The notes under the pieces are model-generated. The model saw nothing but the letters and a program-made list of their open reading frames with translations, was not told the origin of the DNA and made no database searches. Source: Leucosporidium creatinivorum (Eukaryota > Basidiomycota > Microbotryomycetes > Leucosporidiales > Leucosporidiaceae). From it: a stretch of DNA of 64,000 nt. Made by a program: the position numbers and the translations under genes. Where the stretch lies: assembly GCA_001600635.1 (NCBI GenBank), contig BCKL01000010.1, forward strand, positions 88,747 to 152,746, given 5' to 3'. Below, piece after piece: positions 1-9,376 of the stretch; positions within the stretch are counted from its first letter, which is position 1, and each line of letters opens with the position of its first letter.

Positions 1-1698
1 TCCTGTGTACAGAAGCAGATGCCAGACGAGGGAGATGAGCCGAGGAAGACGATTGAGCGCCGAGATGAGGGAGGATGAGCCGAGGACGACTTACAATAGA
101 GCTTGTAGAAAAAAACCTGTTGACTGTCCCCAGTTGCGCGAGACGTTCCGTAGGCCCCGAATGGTGAGGATCCGAGTCTGCGACAGACCGTTAGGCCGAT
201 TCTGAGCAGCCGCCTCGCCGACCGAGCTACCGCCGCTGACGATTCGTTTAATACCGCGCTCGACATCCTCAGCCGGCGTGCGAGTCACGACCGCAGATGA
301 TCCTCCGGGCTGACTACCGTTCTCCTGGCTCTTGAGGCCGGTGGCAAGCTCCCGCTCCCGCCATGCTCGGACCAGACGACCGACTCGCTCGCGTGAGATC
401 GCTTCCGCTTGATCCTCCCGAGTGTCGAAACTGGAGAGCTGTGTGTTTGTTAAGTCAGATGAGCTTCAGCGATAAGTCGTAGGAGTAAAGCACTCACGTC
501 GACCACCCAGTCGAGAGGATTCGCCTGCTCGGGCGGGGCAAAGCCCAACGAGCCGAAGTGCTCCAGCATCTCTGATCTTAGACCAGAGTAGACGACGGAG
601 CCTTGCGAGAGGAGGACCACTCTCCCGAGCTGCGTGCGGATGAACGTGAGTAGCTAAACTCGAAATGAGCCAGCTCGGCGCAAGCTCACCAAATCAAAGG
701 CGTCCGATCGAGGTTGATGGATGCTGAGGACTACCGCGCGACCGCGAAGAGCCAGAGACTGTAGCGTCTCGAGCAGGGCGTGAGCAGTGTAGGAATCCAG
801 GCCCGTGGTGGGCTCATCGAGGACGAGGACCGAAGGTAAAGTGACGAGGGTACAGGCGATGGTGAGGCTGCAAATGAGGCATCAGCAAGCGAGGCTGGAA
901 CAGAAGGGCTCGTTACATACCGGCGCTTCTCTCCTCCACTGATGCCCTTGCGAAAAGCTCCTCCGACGAGCACATCGGCGACCTCGCTCAAGCCGAGCTC
1001 CGTAAGAGTCTCGTCGACGATGGCGGAGAGGGTCGCCGAGTCCGAGCTCACAGTTTTTGGCAGCCTTAGCTGTGCCGCGACCGTGATCGTTTCCCGCACC
1101 GTGAGGTAGGGGAGCAGCATGTCGTTCTGGGCTACAAAGCCCACGACGTTCCGCCGAGCAGCTCTCGTCGGTGCCGTCTCGGGACCATCCTTGTCCTCGA
1201 ACGCGGTCGAATGGCGGACACGAGTGCAAGGGACATAGTCGACCAACCCGGTGTAGAGTAGGTTGGTCTCCCGCTGGGCAATAGCGTTGAGCAAGGTCCT
1301 GCGCGGAACAATAGCATGAGCTCGAGATCAGAATCCTGTAGCAAGGCGACAGAGCCTACGTCTTGCCTGAACCAGATCCTCCAATTCTGTGGGCCGCTAG
1401 CGTCAGCCTTTTCGCCGTCTGAAGACAAGACTGCAGCGACAACTCACATCGCTAAGACCTCTCCTGGTTCGACTCGCAGACTCGCTCCTCGTACAAGCTC
1501 TCGAGGCTCGGCAGCGGCAGCTCCTTTTGAGCTGAATTGTCTTTGGATAATCCGAGGTACAGTGATGGGAATGGCGAGAGGGATGCGCCAGACCGGAGGT
1601 GGAGCGACAATGTTCAAGTCGCGCACCTCGACGCGGAAGGGAGGGGGCGCCTTGAGTGCAGAGAGCAGTGACTCGTTCGTCACCTGCTTGTCGTCCAT
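1..1698 (-). CDS. ABCG-type ABC transporter, 3' part cut by window edge
   Basis: ATP-driven membrane exporter of the ABCG (White) type. Exons in order of transcription are 1698-1448, 1386-1360 (27 nt), 1298-921, 867-690, 653-498, 438-95, and a last one entering at base 2 and leaving the window. Walker A (GGSGSGKT, residues 86-93) is built across three exons. The signature ISGGEKRR, Walker B with LDEPTTGLDS and the H-loop IHQPRSD follow in the order usual for ABCG proteins. After the nucleotide-binding domain come a charged linker and the first membrane segment (GFFLQALL). The very short N-terminus before the first NBD and the NRPN..TQT..L linker recall the two-NBD proteins of the yeast YOL075C type. 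That subgroup, and any substrate, are inference because the second half is missing. The start chosen (MDDKQ) is the last in-frame ATG before the conserved region. Confidence 0.9.
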
Positions 1699-2153
1699 CC
1701 TGGACCAGCTCCGAAGGGCGGCGGCGGCGGCGAGAGAGGCGAAGAGGAGCGATGAGCGGGAGCGAGAGAAGCGGAACCGATGCTGAACCGCGAGGCTTCT
1801 CGCGACCAGCGCAAGCAACAGCCTGCCAGCAGAGGAGAGGATAGTCCAATAGTTACTTTGAGACTGCCGAGCGTCCCGCTGCTCGTCCAAGTCGAGCCTA
1901 CGCGGGACCACCCCTTTTCTGTCTCCGCCGAGCAGGCTAGTCGCTCCCTCTGTAGCCTGAGCAGCCAGCTGTTTCTCTCGGCGAATCGGACACATAAAGT
2001 AATATACTAGCCTTCGTTAGACACTTCAATCGAAGCTGTACACACGGAGCCTCTGTGCAGCCAGGTCAAGCTTAGCGCCGAACGCCGAACAACCCTCGAG
2101 AGCCCTAGAGATGATACAACACGGTACTGATTGACAATTGACAGACACAAAGC

Positions 2154-3056
2154 TCACTCCTTGATACGCCCCACATGACAACCCTTCGCCCCATTGCTTA
2201 GCAGGACCCACTCGCCCTTGACCACCTCGCTCCGCTTCACCGAGCCCTCCTTCCAACGACCCTGCTCAATCAACCACCTCCTCATCACCCCTCTGTGCCC
2301 TCCAGCCTCTTCTGGCGGCGTGACCCAAGCGCCCTCCCGCCAAAAGGCGACGTTGGCGATCGAACACTCCATTGCCTCGTCCGAGCGGTTGAACAAGAGC
2401 ACCTCGTTTGGGCTGGTGTAGCCCTTGCCGAGGCCTACTCGCAGTCGAGCGGCGAGATAGTGGTCGCGTGAGGTCGTTTTGAAGGCTGTGAGGGAAGATG
2501 GAGGTGTAGGGATGGGATCGAGGTGAACTGTGACGAAGGTGAAGGTGGATTTCGGCGCAGAGCAGAGAGTTTGAAGGGTGGTAGGGGTCGCCAGGGCGTT
2601 ATTAAACATGTTGGACGCCAGTAGCGGCGGCGTGGGAGCGACCTCGACGTTCAGCTTGCCCTGGACGTCGAGGAGAAGCCGAATCTGCGCAGAAAAGCTC
2701 GGCGTTGGTCAGTTGTGGTCTTCTCGGCTAGGCTATGGCTCAGAAACACTCACCTTTAATGGCACATCCTCCTCTCCCTTGCCTCCCTCCTCCCAATCTT
2801 TTACAGCTCGGTCCATCTCCTTCCTCATCATTGCTGCCCCGCTCTCTCCTTGCAACGATTCCACCGCCGAGGTCCAGCCGAACGCCTCAGCAGCAGCAGC
2901 TAGTCGAAGATGGTGGTATGGGAGGAGCAAGAAAGGAGACGGCGCAGACGGCGGCTCTGTCAAGGTGTTCTTGGGGATGTCGAGGAGCGCTGGGTCGTAG
3001 CGAACGGAGGAGACGAGGGCGTTCGGCGCTTCTTGTAGGCCAGCAGTAGAGTTCAT
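2154..3056 (-). CDS. ABZ2: Aminodeoxychorismate lyase (PLP class IV)
   Basis: Predicted 4-amino-4-deoxychorismate lyase, the enzyme that releases pyruvate to give p-aminobenzoate for folate. It has two exons (3056-2754 and 2684-2154) with a 69-nt intron carrying GTGAGT, an ACTGACC branch site and GCGCAG; both exons are whole codons and encode 277 aa. The C-terminal half shows the fold-type IV aminotransferase/lyase pattern, NEVLLFNRSDEAMECSIANV followed by GAWVTPP and a GVMRRWLIEQG-like segment, as in fungal Abz2. The N-terminal half is divergent and rich in Ala and Pro. It lies head to head with the mL54 gene, about 170 bp apart, so the two may share a promoter. A branched-chain aminotransferase-like enzyme is the alternative, but the protein is short and fits Abz2 better. 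Confidence 0.75.
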
Positions 3057-3224
3057 TTAGAGCTGTAGCTGTACAGCAACGTCGGAGATGCGAGACCACG
3101 AAGTGCAGAACGTAGCGAGAAGCGAATCCGCGAGACGAGCCGCCGCCGCCGCTTTCGACTTTCGCTCCTCCGCCAACGACCTCTCTACAACCCAACCTCG
3201 AGCAGCCCCTGAATCAGCACTACC

Positions 3225-3656
3225 ATGTCCTGCACCTGCCTCCTTCGCACCCTTCGCCCTGCCACTAGGCTTAGCGCACTCCGACCAGCGGCCTTTTCGA
3301 CTTCCTCCTTCGTCTCCGCCGGCGCACCTACTGCCTCCTCGGGAGCCTCAGCAAAGGCAGCACCTTCTTCTTGCCCAGCTGGCACCAAGATTACCGGTAT
3401 CAGCGTGCTCAAGGATGGTCAGGATCCCGTAGCAAAGGTGAGTTCCCAGCTTGGAGCTCGACGCGGACTCTTAGGAAACGAGAGCTGATTCTTGTTTGAC
3501 GTGCAGGAGGATTCCGAGTACCCAGTATGGCTTTGGCAGATCCTCGAGCCGAAGAAGGGAGGCGAGGATGAGGCTGGAGCGCTGTTCGCCGAGAAGAGGC
3601 GGATGAAGAAGGAGGGGAGGACAGCGATCAAGGCTGCCAACACACTGAAGGGTTGA
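3225..3656 (+). CDS. MRPL37: Mitochondrial large-subunit ribosomal protein mL54
   Basis: Small mitochondrial ribosomal protein (120 aa) of the mL54 family, the yeast Mrpl37 type. Exons are 3225-3437 and 3507-3656. The first about 40 residues are rich in Arg, Ala and Ser with no acidic residues, as expected of a matrix targeting peptide. The diagnostic segment is GTKITGISVLKDGQDPVAK, joined by splicing to EDSEYPVWLWQILEPK, which matches the conserved core of this family. The C-terminus is lysine-rich and ends AIKAANTLKG. The 69-nt intron uses GTGAGT and GTGCAG. The gene is transcribed divergently from the aminodeoxychorismate lyase gene. Confidence 0.88.
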
Positions 3657-3844
3657 GTAGTGAGGTTGGAAGCACACTATAGATGCCACGGCGATTCCGA
3701 AGTGGCTGCAGCGCGAGCGTGAGCAGAGCGAGCCCTTCGCAGCCCGACCTCGGCTCTCGTGCTCTGAACTCGGAGAGGTGAACAGATTGGAGGGCCTACA
3801 GATACAAAGCAGCACAGACTATCTACCAAGTATCGACGCGATCA

Positions 3845-5159
3845 CTACTCAAGCCCTTCGCTCTCCAAACTCTCCAACACGCCTTGAACCTGCTCGGTCG
3901 CGACCTCTCCCCACACCGCCATCATCTCATCCCAGACACGCTGCTCCACAGCACGTCCAGCGTCCGAGTGTGTGTAGGTGGAGGTTCTGGGGGCGCTCTC
4001 AAGTCAGCGGAGAACGCGAGTACGAGTGAGAAGCGACTCACTCCTTGATGCTCTGAACCGAGACGTAAGCGCCCTTGACGCTGCTTGTATCTGCAGTCGC
4101 CGCCCAGGCGATGTTGAGGGCACCTTGCTCGGCTGTACGGCTGAAGGCATCGAGGAGGTAGCTATGGAAAGCCGAGGGAGGTCAGCTCGGCCCTGCTCGG
4201 CGCGCCTACGAAACCTTCTCCTCGAGCCTAGTCATGTAGCACGCTACTCACGGTACAATGCCCTTGAAGTTGCGACGGAACTCGGAGATGCAGAGGCCTG
4301 GGTTGACGACGTTGACGATGACTTCGTCCCCAACGAGAGCGGCAAGCCCGAGCGATATGTAGACGTCGAGCAGCTTGCTGATATTGTAGCGGTCGGCTTT
4401 CGTCTTCTTGTGGATCTCCTCGTCGTTCAGATTGAGGAGTACAGGTCCAGGAAGGGTAGCTTCGTGGAAGGCGGCAAAATTGTGGACCTCGGAGCCGACG
4501 ATGGTGAGGTGAGGCTTGAAGGGGAGGGCGTTCAAGTCGGCGACGGGGGAGCCGAGGGAAGCGGTCTTCCTGAGTAGAGGGATCATGAGGAGACCGAGTA
4601 GACCAGTGGAGAGCGCGTTGACTTGAAGACTGCGCAAAATCGAAACGTGAGCTCGGCGATGCTCTCGAGCGCCCTTGGCAAGTTCTGAAGGCTTACGTCG
4701 TCTCCCATCCATCTGTTGTAGTCGTCCATTCCTCGTTGACCACTCCCGCGTTCTCCACAAGAATGTCCAAACGCTGCAGCTCTTCCTCGGCCCTCGCAGC
4801 GAAGGCTTTGACGCTGGCGAAGCTCGCCAAGTCGAGCTCCCAGACCTCAACTACCATCCCAGCATCGACTCTCACTTTGGCAGCCTCGAGGATCGTCTCG
4901 CGAGCCTTGTTGCCCTTCTCGATGGAGCGCACGGCGATGATGAGCCTGGCGGGGGAGAGGCGGGCGAGGTGGATCGCCGTTTGGAGCTGTGGTAAAGCAG
5001 GGGTAGGTCAGTTGTAGCAAAAGGAAGCTCCCCTTGGTTGTAGCGGCTCACTCCGAGGCCTGTGTTGGCGCCAGTAACGATGATCGTTCGGCCATTCAGC
5101 GGCACATCGACAGGCTTCATGCGCCCAAACATCTGCTCGTAGAAGAAGGTGGCGGCCAT
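3845..5159 (-). CDS. Short-chain dehydrogenase/reductase (tandem copy 1)
   Basis: NAD(P)-dependent oxidoreductase of the classical SDR superfamily, resembling the retinol dehydrogenase/WWOX-like group common in fungi. Five exons (5159-5052, 4986-4697, 4629-4252, 4161-4042, 3986-3845) give 345 aa with all phases closing. The cofactor motif TGANTGLG is at residues 29-36, followed by a DLASFASV segment, NAG in ILVENAGV, the active-site RYNISKLL (YxxxK) and VNVVNPGLC after it. The C-terminal exon encodes an amphipathic tail (QRVWDEMMAVWGEV) shared with the neighbouring copy. It lies in tandem with a second SDR gene on the same strand, and the intron positions correspond. The substrate cannot be read from sequence. 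Confidence 0.9.
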
Positions 5160-5602
5160 CTTGATGTGCTAGAAATGATCTGCTATCCTGTAGCGAAGTG
5201 AAAGCGGATGGCGAGCGAAACGAGTGAGGGAGAGGAGCGAGATGGGCCGTTGCTGGTCGTCAGCTCTTTCCGTCCACATCGCTCGCTCTTTATCGCTCGT
5301 CTCCCGTCCAGAGCCCTGGGAGCCGGGCGCTTACCTACGCACAATGGCTGCTCGGCTCCCTCTGCCGCTTTCGGAGCTGGGCTGGTCGACCAGCCTCCCG
5401 CCAAGCTCCAAGTCCACAGTCTGCGGAGTGATGCTGCAGCGCCCTCACATGTGCTTGCTTGCTTCGCAGCCATGGTAGATGGACTACACAGCCATCGCCG
5501 CAAAGCTCGGCCTCATTTCGCTGCGGTAGTCGAGCGCCGAAAGTAACGAATGAAGCTTGACAGACAGCCGATAGTGATACAAAGCGGAGCTGGGACATAG
5601 CT

Positions 5603-7039
5603 CTACCCTCGCAACACTCGCTGAGCCTCCTCACCTCCCACCTTCTTCCACAAGGCGACCATCTCCTCCCAGACTTTCGCTCCGACCTCCTTGCCCTCCT
5701 TCGAGCTGCAGAACGCCGAGGTGCTGGAGAGGAAGAAGCCGTGTTAGTATTTTTTTCTTGACTACCAGACCCGAGACTGACGGCTTGATCGCCTGCACGG
5801 AAACGTAAGCTCCCGGCTCGGCGCTCGTATCCTCGGTTGCCGCCCAGGCGATGTTCTTCGCTCCATCTTCCGACGTGCGTGACAGCCAGCGAGCGATAGT
5901 GCTGTGGTAAAACAATCAATCTGGGATGCGAAAGAGCTGGGAGAGCGCCAAACTCACACCAGGATCCAAGGCATGTCCCGTCCGAGCTCGGTCTCGCACA
6001 AGCCGGGATTGACGACGTTGACGATGATGCTCTCTCCCGCTAGTTCTGCAAGCTTCCGAGATAGGACAATATTGAGCAGCTTGCTCGTATTGTAGCGATC
6101 GGCCCAATACTGTAGGTGAGTAGCCTCGTCGTTGAGATTGTCGAGGATGGAGCCGGGAAGAGTACGCTCGCTAAACTTGGCGACGTGGTGCACTGTGGGA
6201 GAGATGGGGAGAGTTAGCGAAGTTGTGAGCGCGCCGTTCAACCAGCAGCGACTCACCTTCCGAGCCCGTGAGCGTGAGATGAGGTTTGAAGATGGGCGCC
6301 GAGAGGTCGATCGGAGAGAGAGTGGCTGTCTTGCGAAGTAGAGGAAGAAGGAGAACAGCGAGTAGGCCTGTAGCAAGGTCGTTTACTTGAAGACTGTGAA
6401 GGGAAGAGGTCAGCTCGGTGCTCAAAGGTCAGAAACGCTCGACGGTCGAAGCGGAAACGCTCGGCGCTTGAAGTGGAAACGCTCGGCGCTCAGAGCGACT
6501 TCATTGAAGCTCGGGAAGCTCCCTCTCGATCGTGATGCGAGACTAGAGTCTAATGACTCCATTTGGCGACTCACGTTGTCTCCCACCCATCCTCGGTTCG
6601 GCTGAACTGCTTCCATCCGTTCACACCAGCGTTCTCCACGACGATATCGAGTCGTGGCAGCTCGGCGATCGCCCTAGCAGCGAATGCGTTGACGCTGGCA
6701 AAGCTACCGAGGTCCAGAGGCCAGACCTCGACTGCACGGGGGTCGATGGACGAAGCAACGCCCTTGGCGGCGAGGAGGGTGTCCCGGGCGGCGACTCCCT
6801 TCTCCAAAGATCGGACGGCGAGGATGAGCTTGGCGGGAGCGAGGCGAGCGAGGTGGATGGCTGTCTGTAGCTGCGAACAGAAGGGGAGGTCAGCGAAGTG
6901 CTTCGCGAGCTGAGGATGGAGAACTCACGCCGAGCCCAGTGTTAGAGCCTGTTACGATGACGATGCGACCGTTGAGGGGAACGTTGATAGGCTTGTCCAT
7001 CTTCCCAAAGAACTGTTCATAGAGCATGGTGGTCGCCAT
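5603..7039 (-). CDS. Short-chain dehydrogenase/reductase (tandem copy 2)
   Basis: Paralog of the adjacent SDR gene, 339 aa in six exons (7039-6929, 6870-6575, 6393-6257, 6192-5958, 5901-5782, 5723-5603). It has TGSNTGLG near residues 30-37, DLGSFASV, VVENAGV, the active-site RYNTSKLL and VNVVNPGLCETELG. The boundaries match copy 1 except for one extra intron (6256-6193) after LTLTGSE. The second intron is long (181 nt) and holds a three-unit tandem repeat. The fifth intron has a GTCAGT donor, weaker than the usual GTGAGT; using it restores the frame into VWEEMVALWKKV, which parallels the C-terminus of copy 1. The pair probably arose by tandem duplication; whether they share a substrate is unknown. 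Confidence 0.9.
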
Positions 7040-7795
7040 AGCTATGGAGGAAGCGAAGCGAGAGCGACGAGAGTCGGGACGATGAGAAGAGAAAGAGCGA
7101 GAAGCGATGAGTGCGCTGCCGATAGCAGTCGGCCACCTCCACCCTTCGCTCGCCGTAGAATCATCTACGCGTCCCTCCGGCAACGAGAGCCCAGTGAAAC
7201 GAAGTGGAGGCAAGGCTCCGAAGCCCGAGCTGGCCGACGACGATCCCAAAACTCGTTGTTGAGGCTCACGGGCTGTACCACCACAGCTCAGAGAGCTTCT
7301 GCTTCTTCCTTCAACTCGACCCATTCGACCCCAAGTGAGCAGCGCACGACTTCGCAGACCTCTCCCCTCGACCGAGTGCTCGACCGAGTGAACCTCTAGG
7401 CCGACCTCCCATCGCCGAGCTGCACGAAGAAGAGCATATTACAGAAGACTAATCCCATCGCTTCGTCTTGGTATCGGCGGAGACGGAGTCGTTGAATGGG
7501 CGGAGGGGGGGTAGCATCGTCCGTCGAGGGCCTTTGGGCGAGGGTCGGGAAGGGAAGGGGAGGGGTGGGAATCGTAAGGGGAGAGAAAGCGTTTGATGGG
7601 GTTGTCGAAAGGGTGCACGGGCTCAAACTTGAACCTAGGGAATTGGATGGAGGGTCGCCGCCGAGGAGGGGGCGGAAGAGGGAGGGGGGAGGAAAGCTAG
7701 GAAGTGGCGGAAGCGGTGGCGGAGGTGTCGGAGGAGATGGTAGGCGGGCGCTTGGGTCCAATCGGGTCACTGTTGTTTGAGTCGTGCGCGCTATC
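7040..7795. other. Intergenic stretch with a low-complexity open frame
   Basis: This interval holds the upstream region of SDR copy 2 and the downstream region of the synaptobrevin gene. A minus-strand open frame (7770-7396) is dominated by Pro, Ser and Leu (runs such as PPPPLPPLPSFPPP) and has no recognisable domain. It most likely reflects a pyrimidine-biased 3' untranslated region rather than a protein. I see no promoter element or RNA gene that can be supported. Confidence 0.4.
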
Positions 7796-9008
7796 TCACT
7801 TCTTGACGACGATGGGGACTGCGAGGGAGAGATTCGGCGATAGGTCAGCTCGGCGAAGAACGTGAGAGGCGGCGTCTAGCTATGGCATATAGCCAGGCAT
7901 GCCATAGCTAGGCAGAGAGCGCCAGTGATGGCATGTAGCTATATGGAGAGCGCAAGAGGTGGGCACGTCGACTCACCGACAATGATGATGACCAGAACGG
8001 CGATTCCGACGGCAATCAAGATGCGCATCTAGTGAAGCAATACCTGGGTTAGCGGTATGTAGTAGTGCAGTGGTGCAGCCAGCTCGAGGTACCTTCATGT
8101 CCTTCCTGCGAAGCGAGATCGCCGAGATGGCGGCGTAGGTCAGCTTTCGGTTCTCGACTAGGCTCGATAAAGCCGAGAACGGCGCTCGTGTAGTGAGATG
8201 TCGACATACCACCACTGCAGATACAGAAGAGATCGAGTCAGTCAAGTTCGAGCAGAGCGGGAACCCCCTTCGTCGCCGCCAAGCCGCGAAACGTACCATC
8301 TGCTTGCGCACCCTGTTGGCGCCCTTGCGGAAGCCCTGTGCCGACTGAGCGAGGTTGTCTGTAATGCAAACAGCGTGAGCCGAGGTATCCAGCTCGACGA
8401 ACACCGAACTTGAACGCACCGGTCTTGTCCTGGAGTGCGTCGAGGCGCTCTCCCCTCTCGGCGACCTTGGTGATGTTCTCGCGCATGATGCCGACCGTGT
8501 CATCGATCTGCGCCTGGATAGCTGCCGTCTTGGATCCTCCAGCGGTGGGCGCGCCCGAGGGGTTCTCTGCAGAAGAGCGGACACGGCACAGCCACCTCGA
8601 GGTCAGTTCGGGTCAAATAACTCGGCTTGTAGTGGACCAAACGGGACGTGAATGGTACAGGGAGGAAGAGGGAAATGTGCTGGTGCAGCGGATATGATCA
8701 ACTTACGGCTAGCACCTCCTCCTGGGATGTAGGGGTCGTAGGGCTCGCTGGACCTGTCCGTGCGTGTTCAAGGTCGAAATCAGCATTCTGCTACATCTGA
8801 GCGATCCTTGAGAGGTATGGTCTGAGAGCCAGCGTCCAGGGGAGCAAGCTGAGCTAGTCCTCTGCCGCCCACCTCTATAGGAAACCGCATTCGAGCTCGA
8901 GAGCGACGGACAGAGGCGTGTTTGAGCGACGACGGAGAGATGGGCGAGGGGAGCTGATATGGTGCAGAGCTGAAGGTGCAGGCTGCTGATAGAGCGACTG
9001 CCTTACAT
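7796..9008 (-). CDS. SNC1: Synaptobrevin-type R-SNARE (Snc1/Snc2-like)
   Basis: Tail-anchored v-SNARE of the exocytic synaptobrevin family, 116 aa, close to yeast Snc1 (117 aa). Eight coding pieces are needed: 9008-9007, 8753-8707, 8566-8420, 8358-8297, 8214-8210, 8105-8093, 8028-7977 and 7818-7796. The N-terminus is short and Gly/Pro-rich ([16 protein letters not shown]). The SNARE helix runs from [15 protein letters not shown] through [15 protein letters not shown] and [17 protein letters not shown], with Arg at the zero layer. WWKDMKMR leads into one hydrophobic anchor ([14 protein letters not shown]), then a short tail. The start codon is split AT|G by the first intron (253 nt), and WWKDMK is assembled from 5-nt and 13-nt microexons. 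All phases close. These odd exons are inferred from the protein pattern, not from transcripts. Confidence 0.9.
7876..7911. repeat. Perfect inverted repeat inside a synaptobrevin intron
   Basis: Two 13-bp arms, CTAGCTATGGCAT (7876-7888) and its exact reverse complement (7899-7911), are separated by 10 nt. A related but imperfect copy of the arm lies at about 7927-7945 (ATGGCATGTAGCTAT). The whole lies in the last, unusually long intron (158 nt) of the synaptobrevin gene, so the transcript could form a hairpin that brings the splice sites closer together. Confidence 0.85.
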
Positions 9009-9376
9009 GTTGAAAGGTGACCGAGTTGGAGAGAAGCGAGAAGGCGGAGCAAGAGAGGTCAGCTCGTCTCTCCGCCAGAGTCGAGTCCACCGCCTTTGTC
9101 TAACTAGCTACAGAAGCTGGTCGAACTTGTAGCAGAGCTTGTGGTGCCCTGCGAGGTCAATCTGCAGCCAAGTCTGACAACCTACAGCACCGCCGAGTCC
9201 GAGCCCCCTCATTGCAGTTGCAGGCCTCTAGGAGGGACTGGGGATTTGTAAAGCAGCGGCAGTAGCTTGAGTTAATGGCAAAATGAGCTCCGAGCCCTCA
9301 CACCCTGCAGAGAAGCGGACCGAGCGAGCTGAAACGTCGGTCGCCGAGCGCTTCCCTCTCTCTCGCTTCGACCACA
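9009..9376. promoter_or_regulatory. Divergent promoter region, synaptobrevin/lipase
   Basis: These 368 bp separate two divergently read genes and must hold both promoters and 5' untranslated regions. Towards the lipase side there is a possible 5' UTR acceptor (CCCTGCAG near 9305). No clear TATA box or known operator stands out. Confidence 0.5.

Noticed and set aside
7396-7770. Pro/Leu-rich minus-strand open frame
   Set aside because: Low-complexity composition of a pyrimidine-biased strand near a 3' end; no homology pattern.
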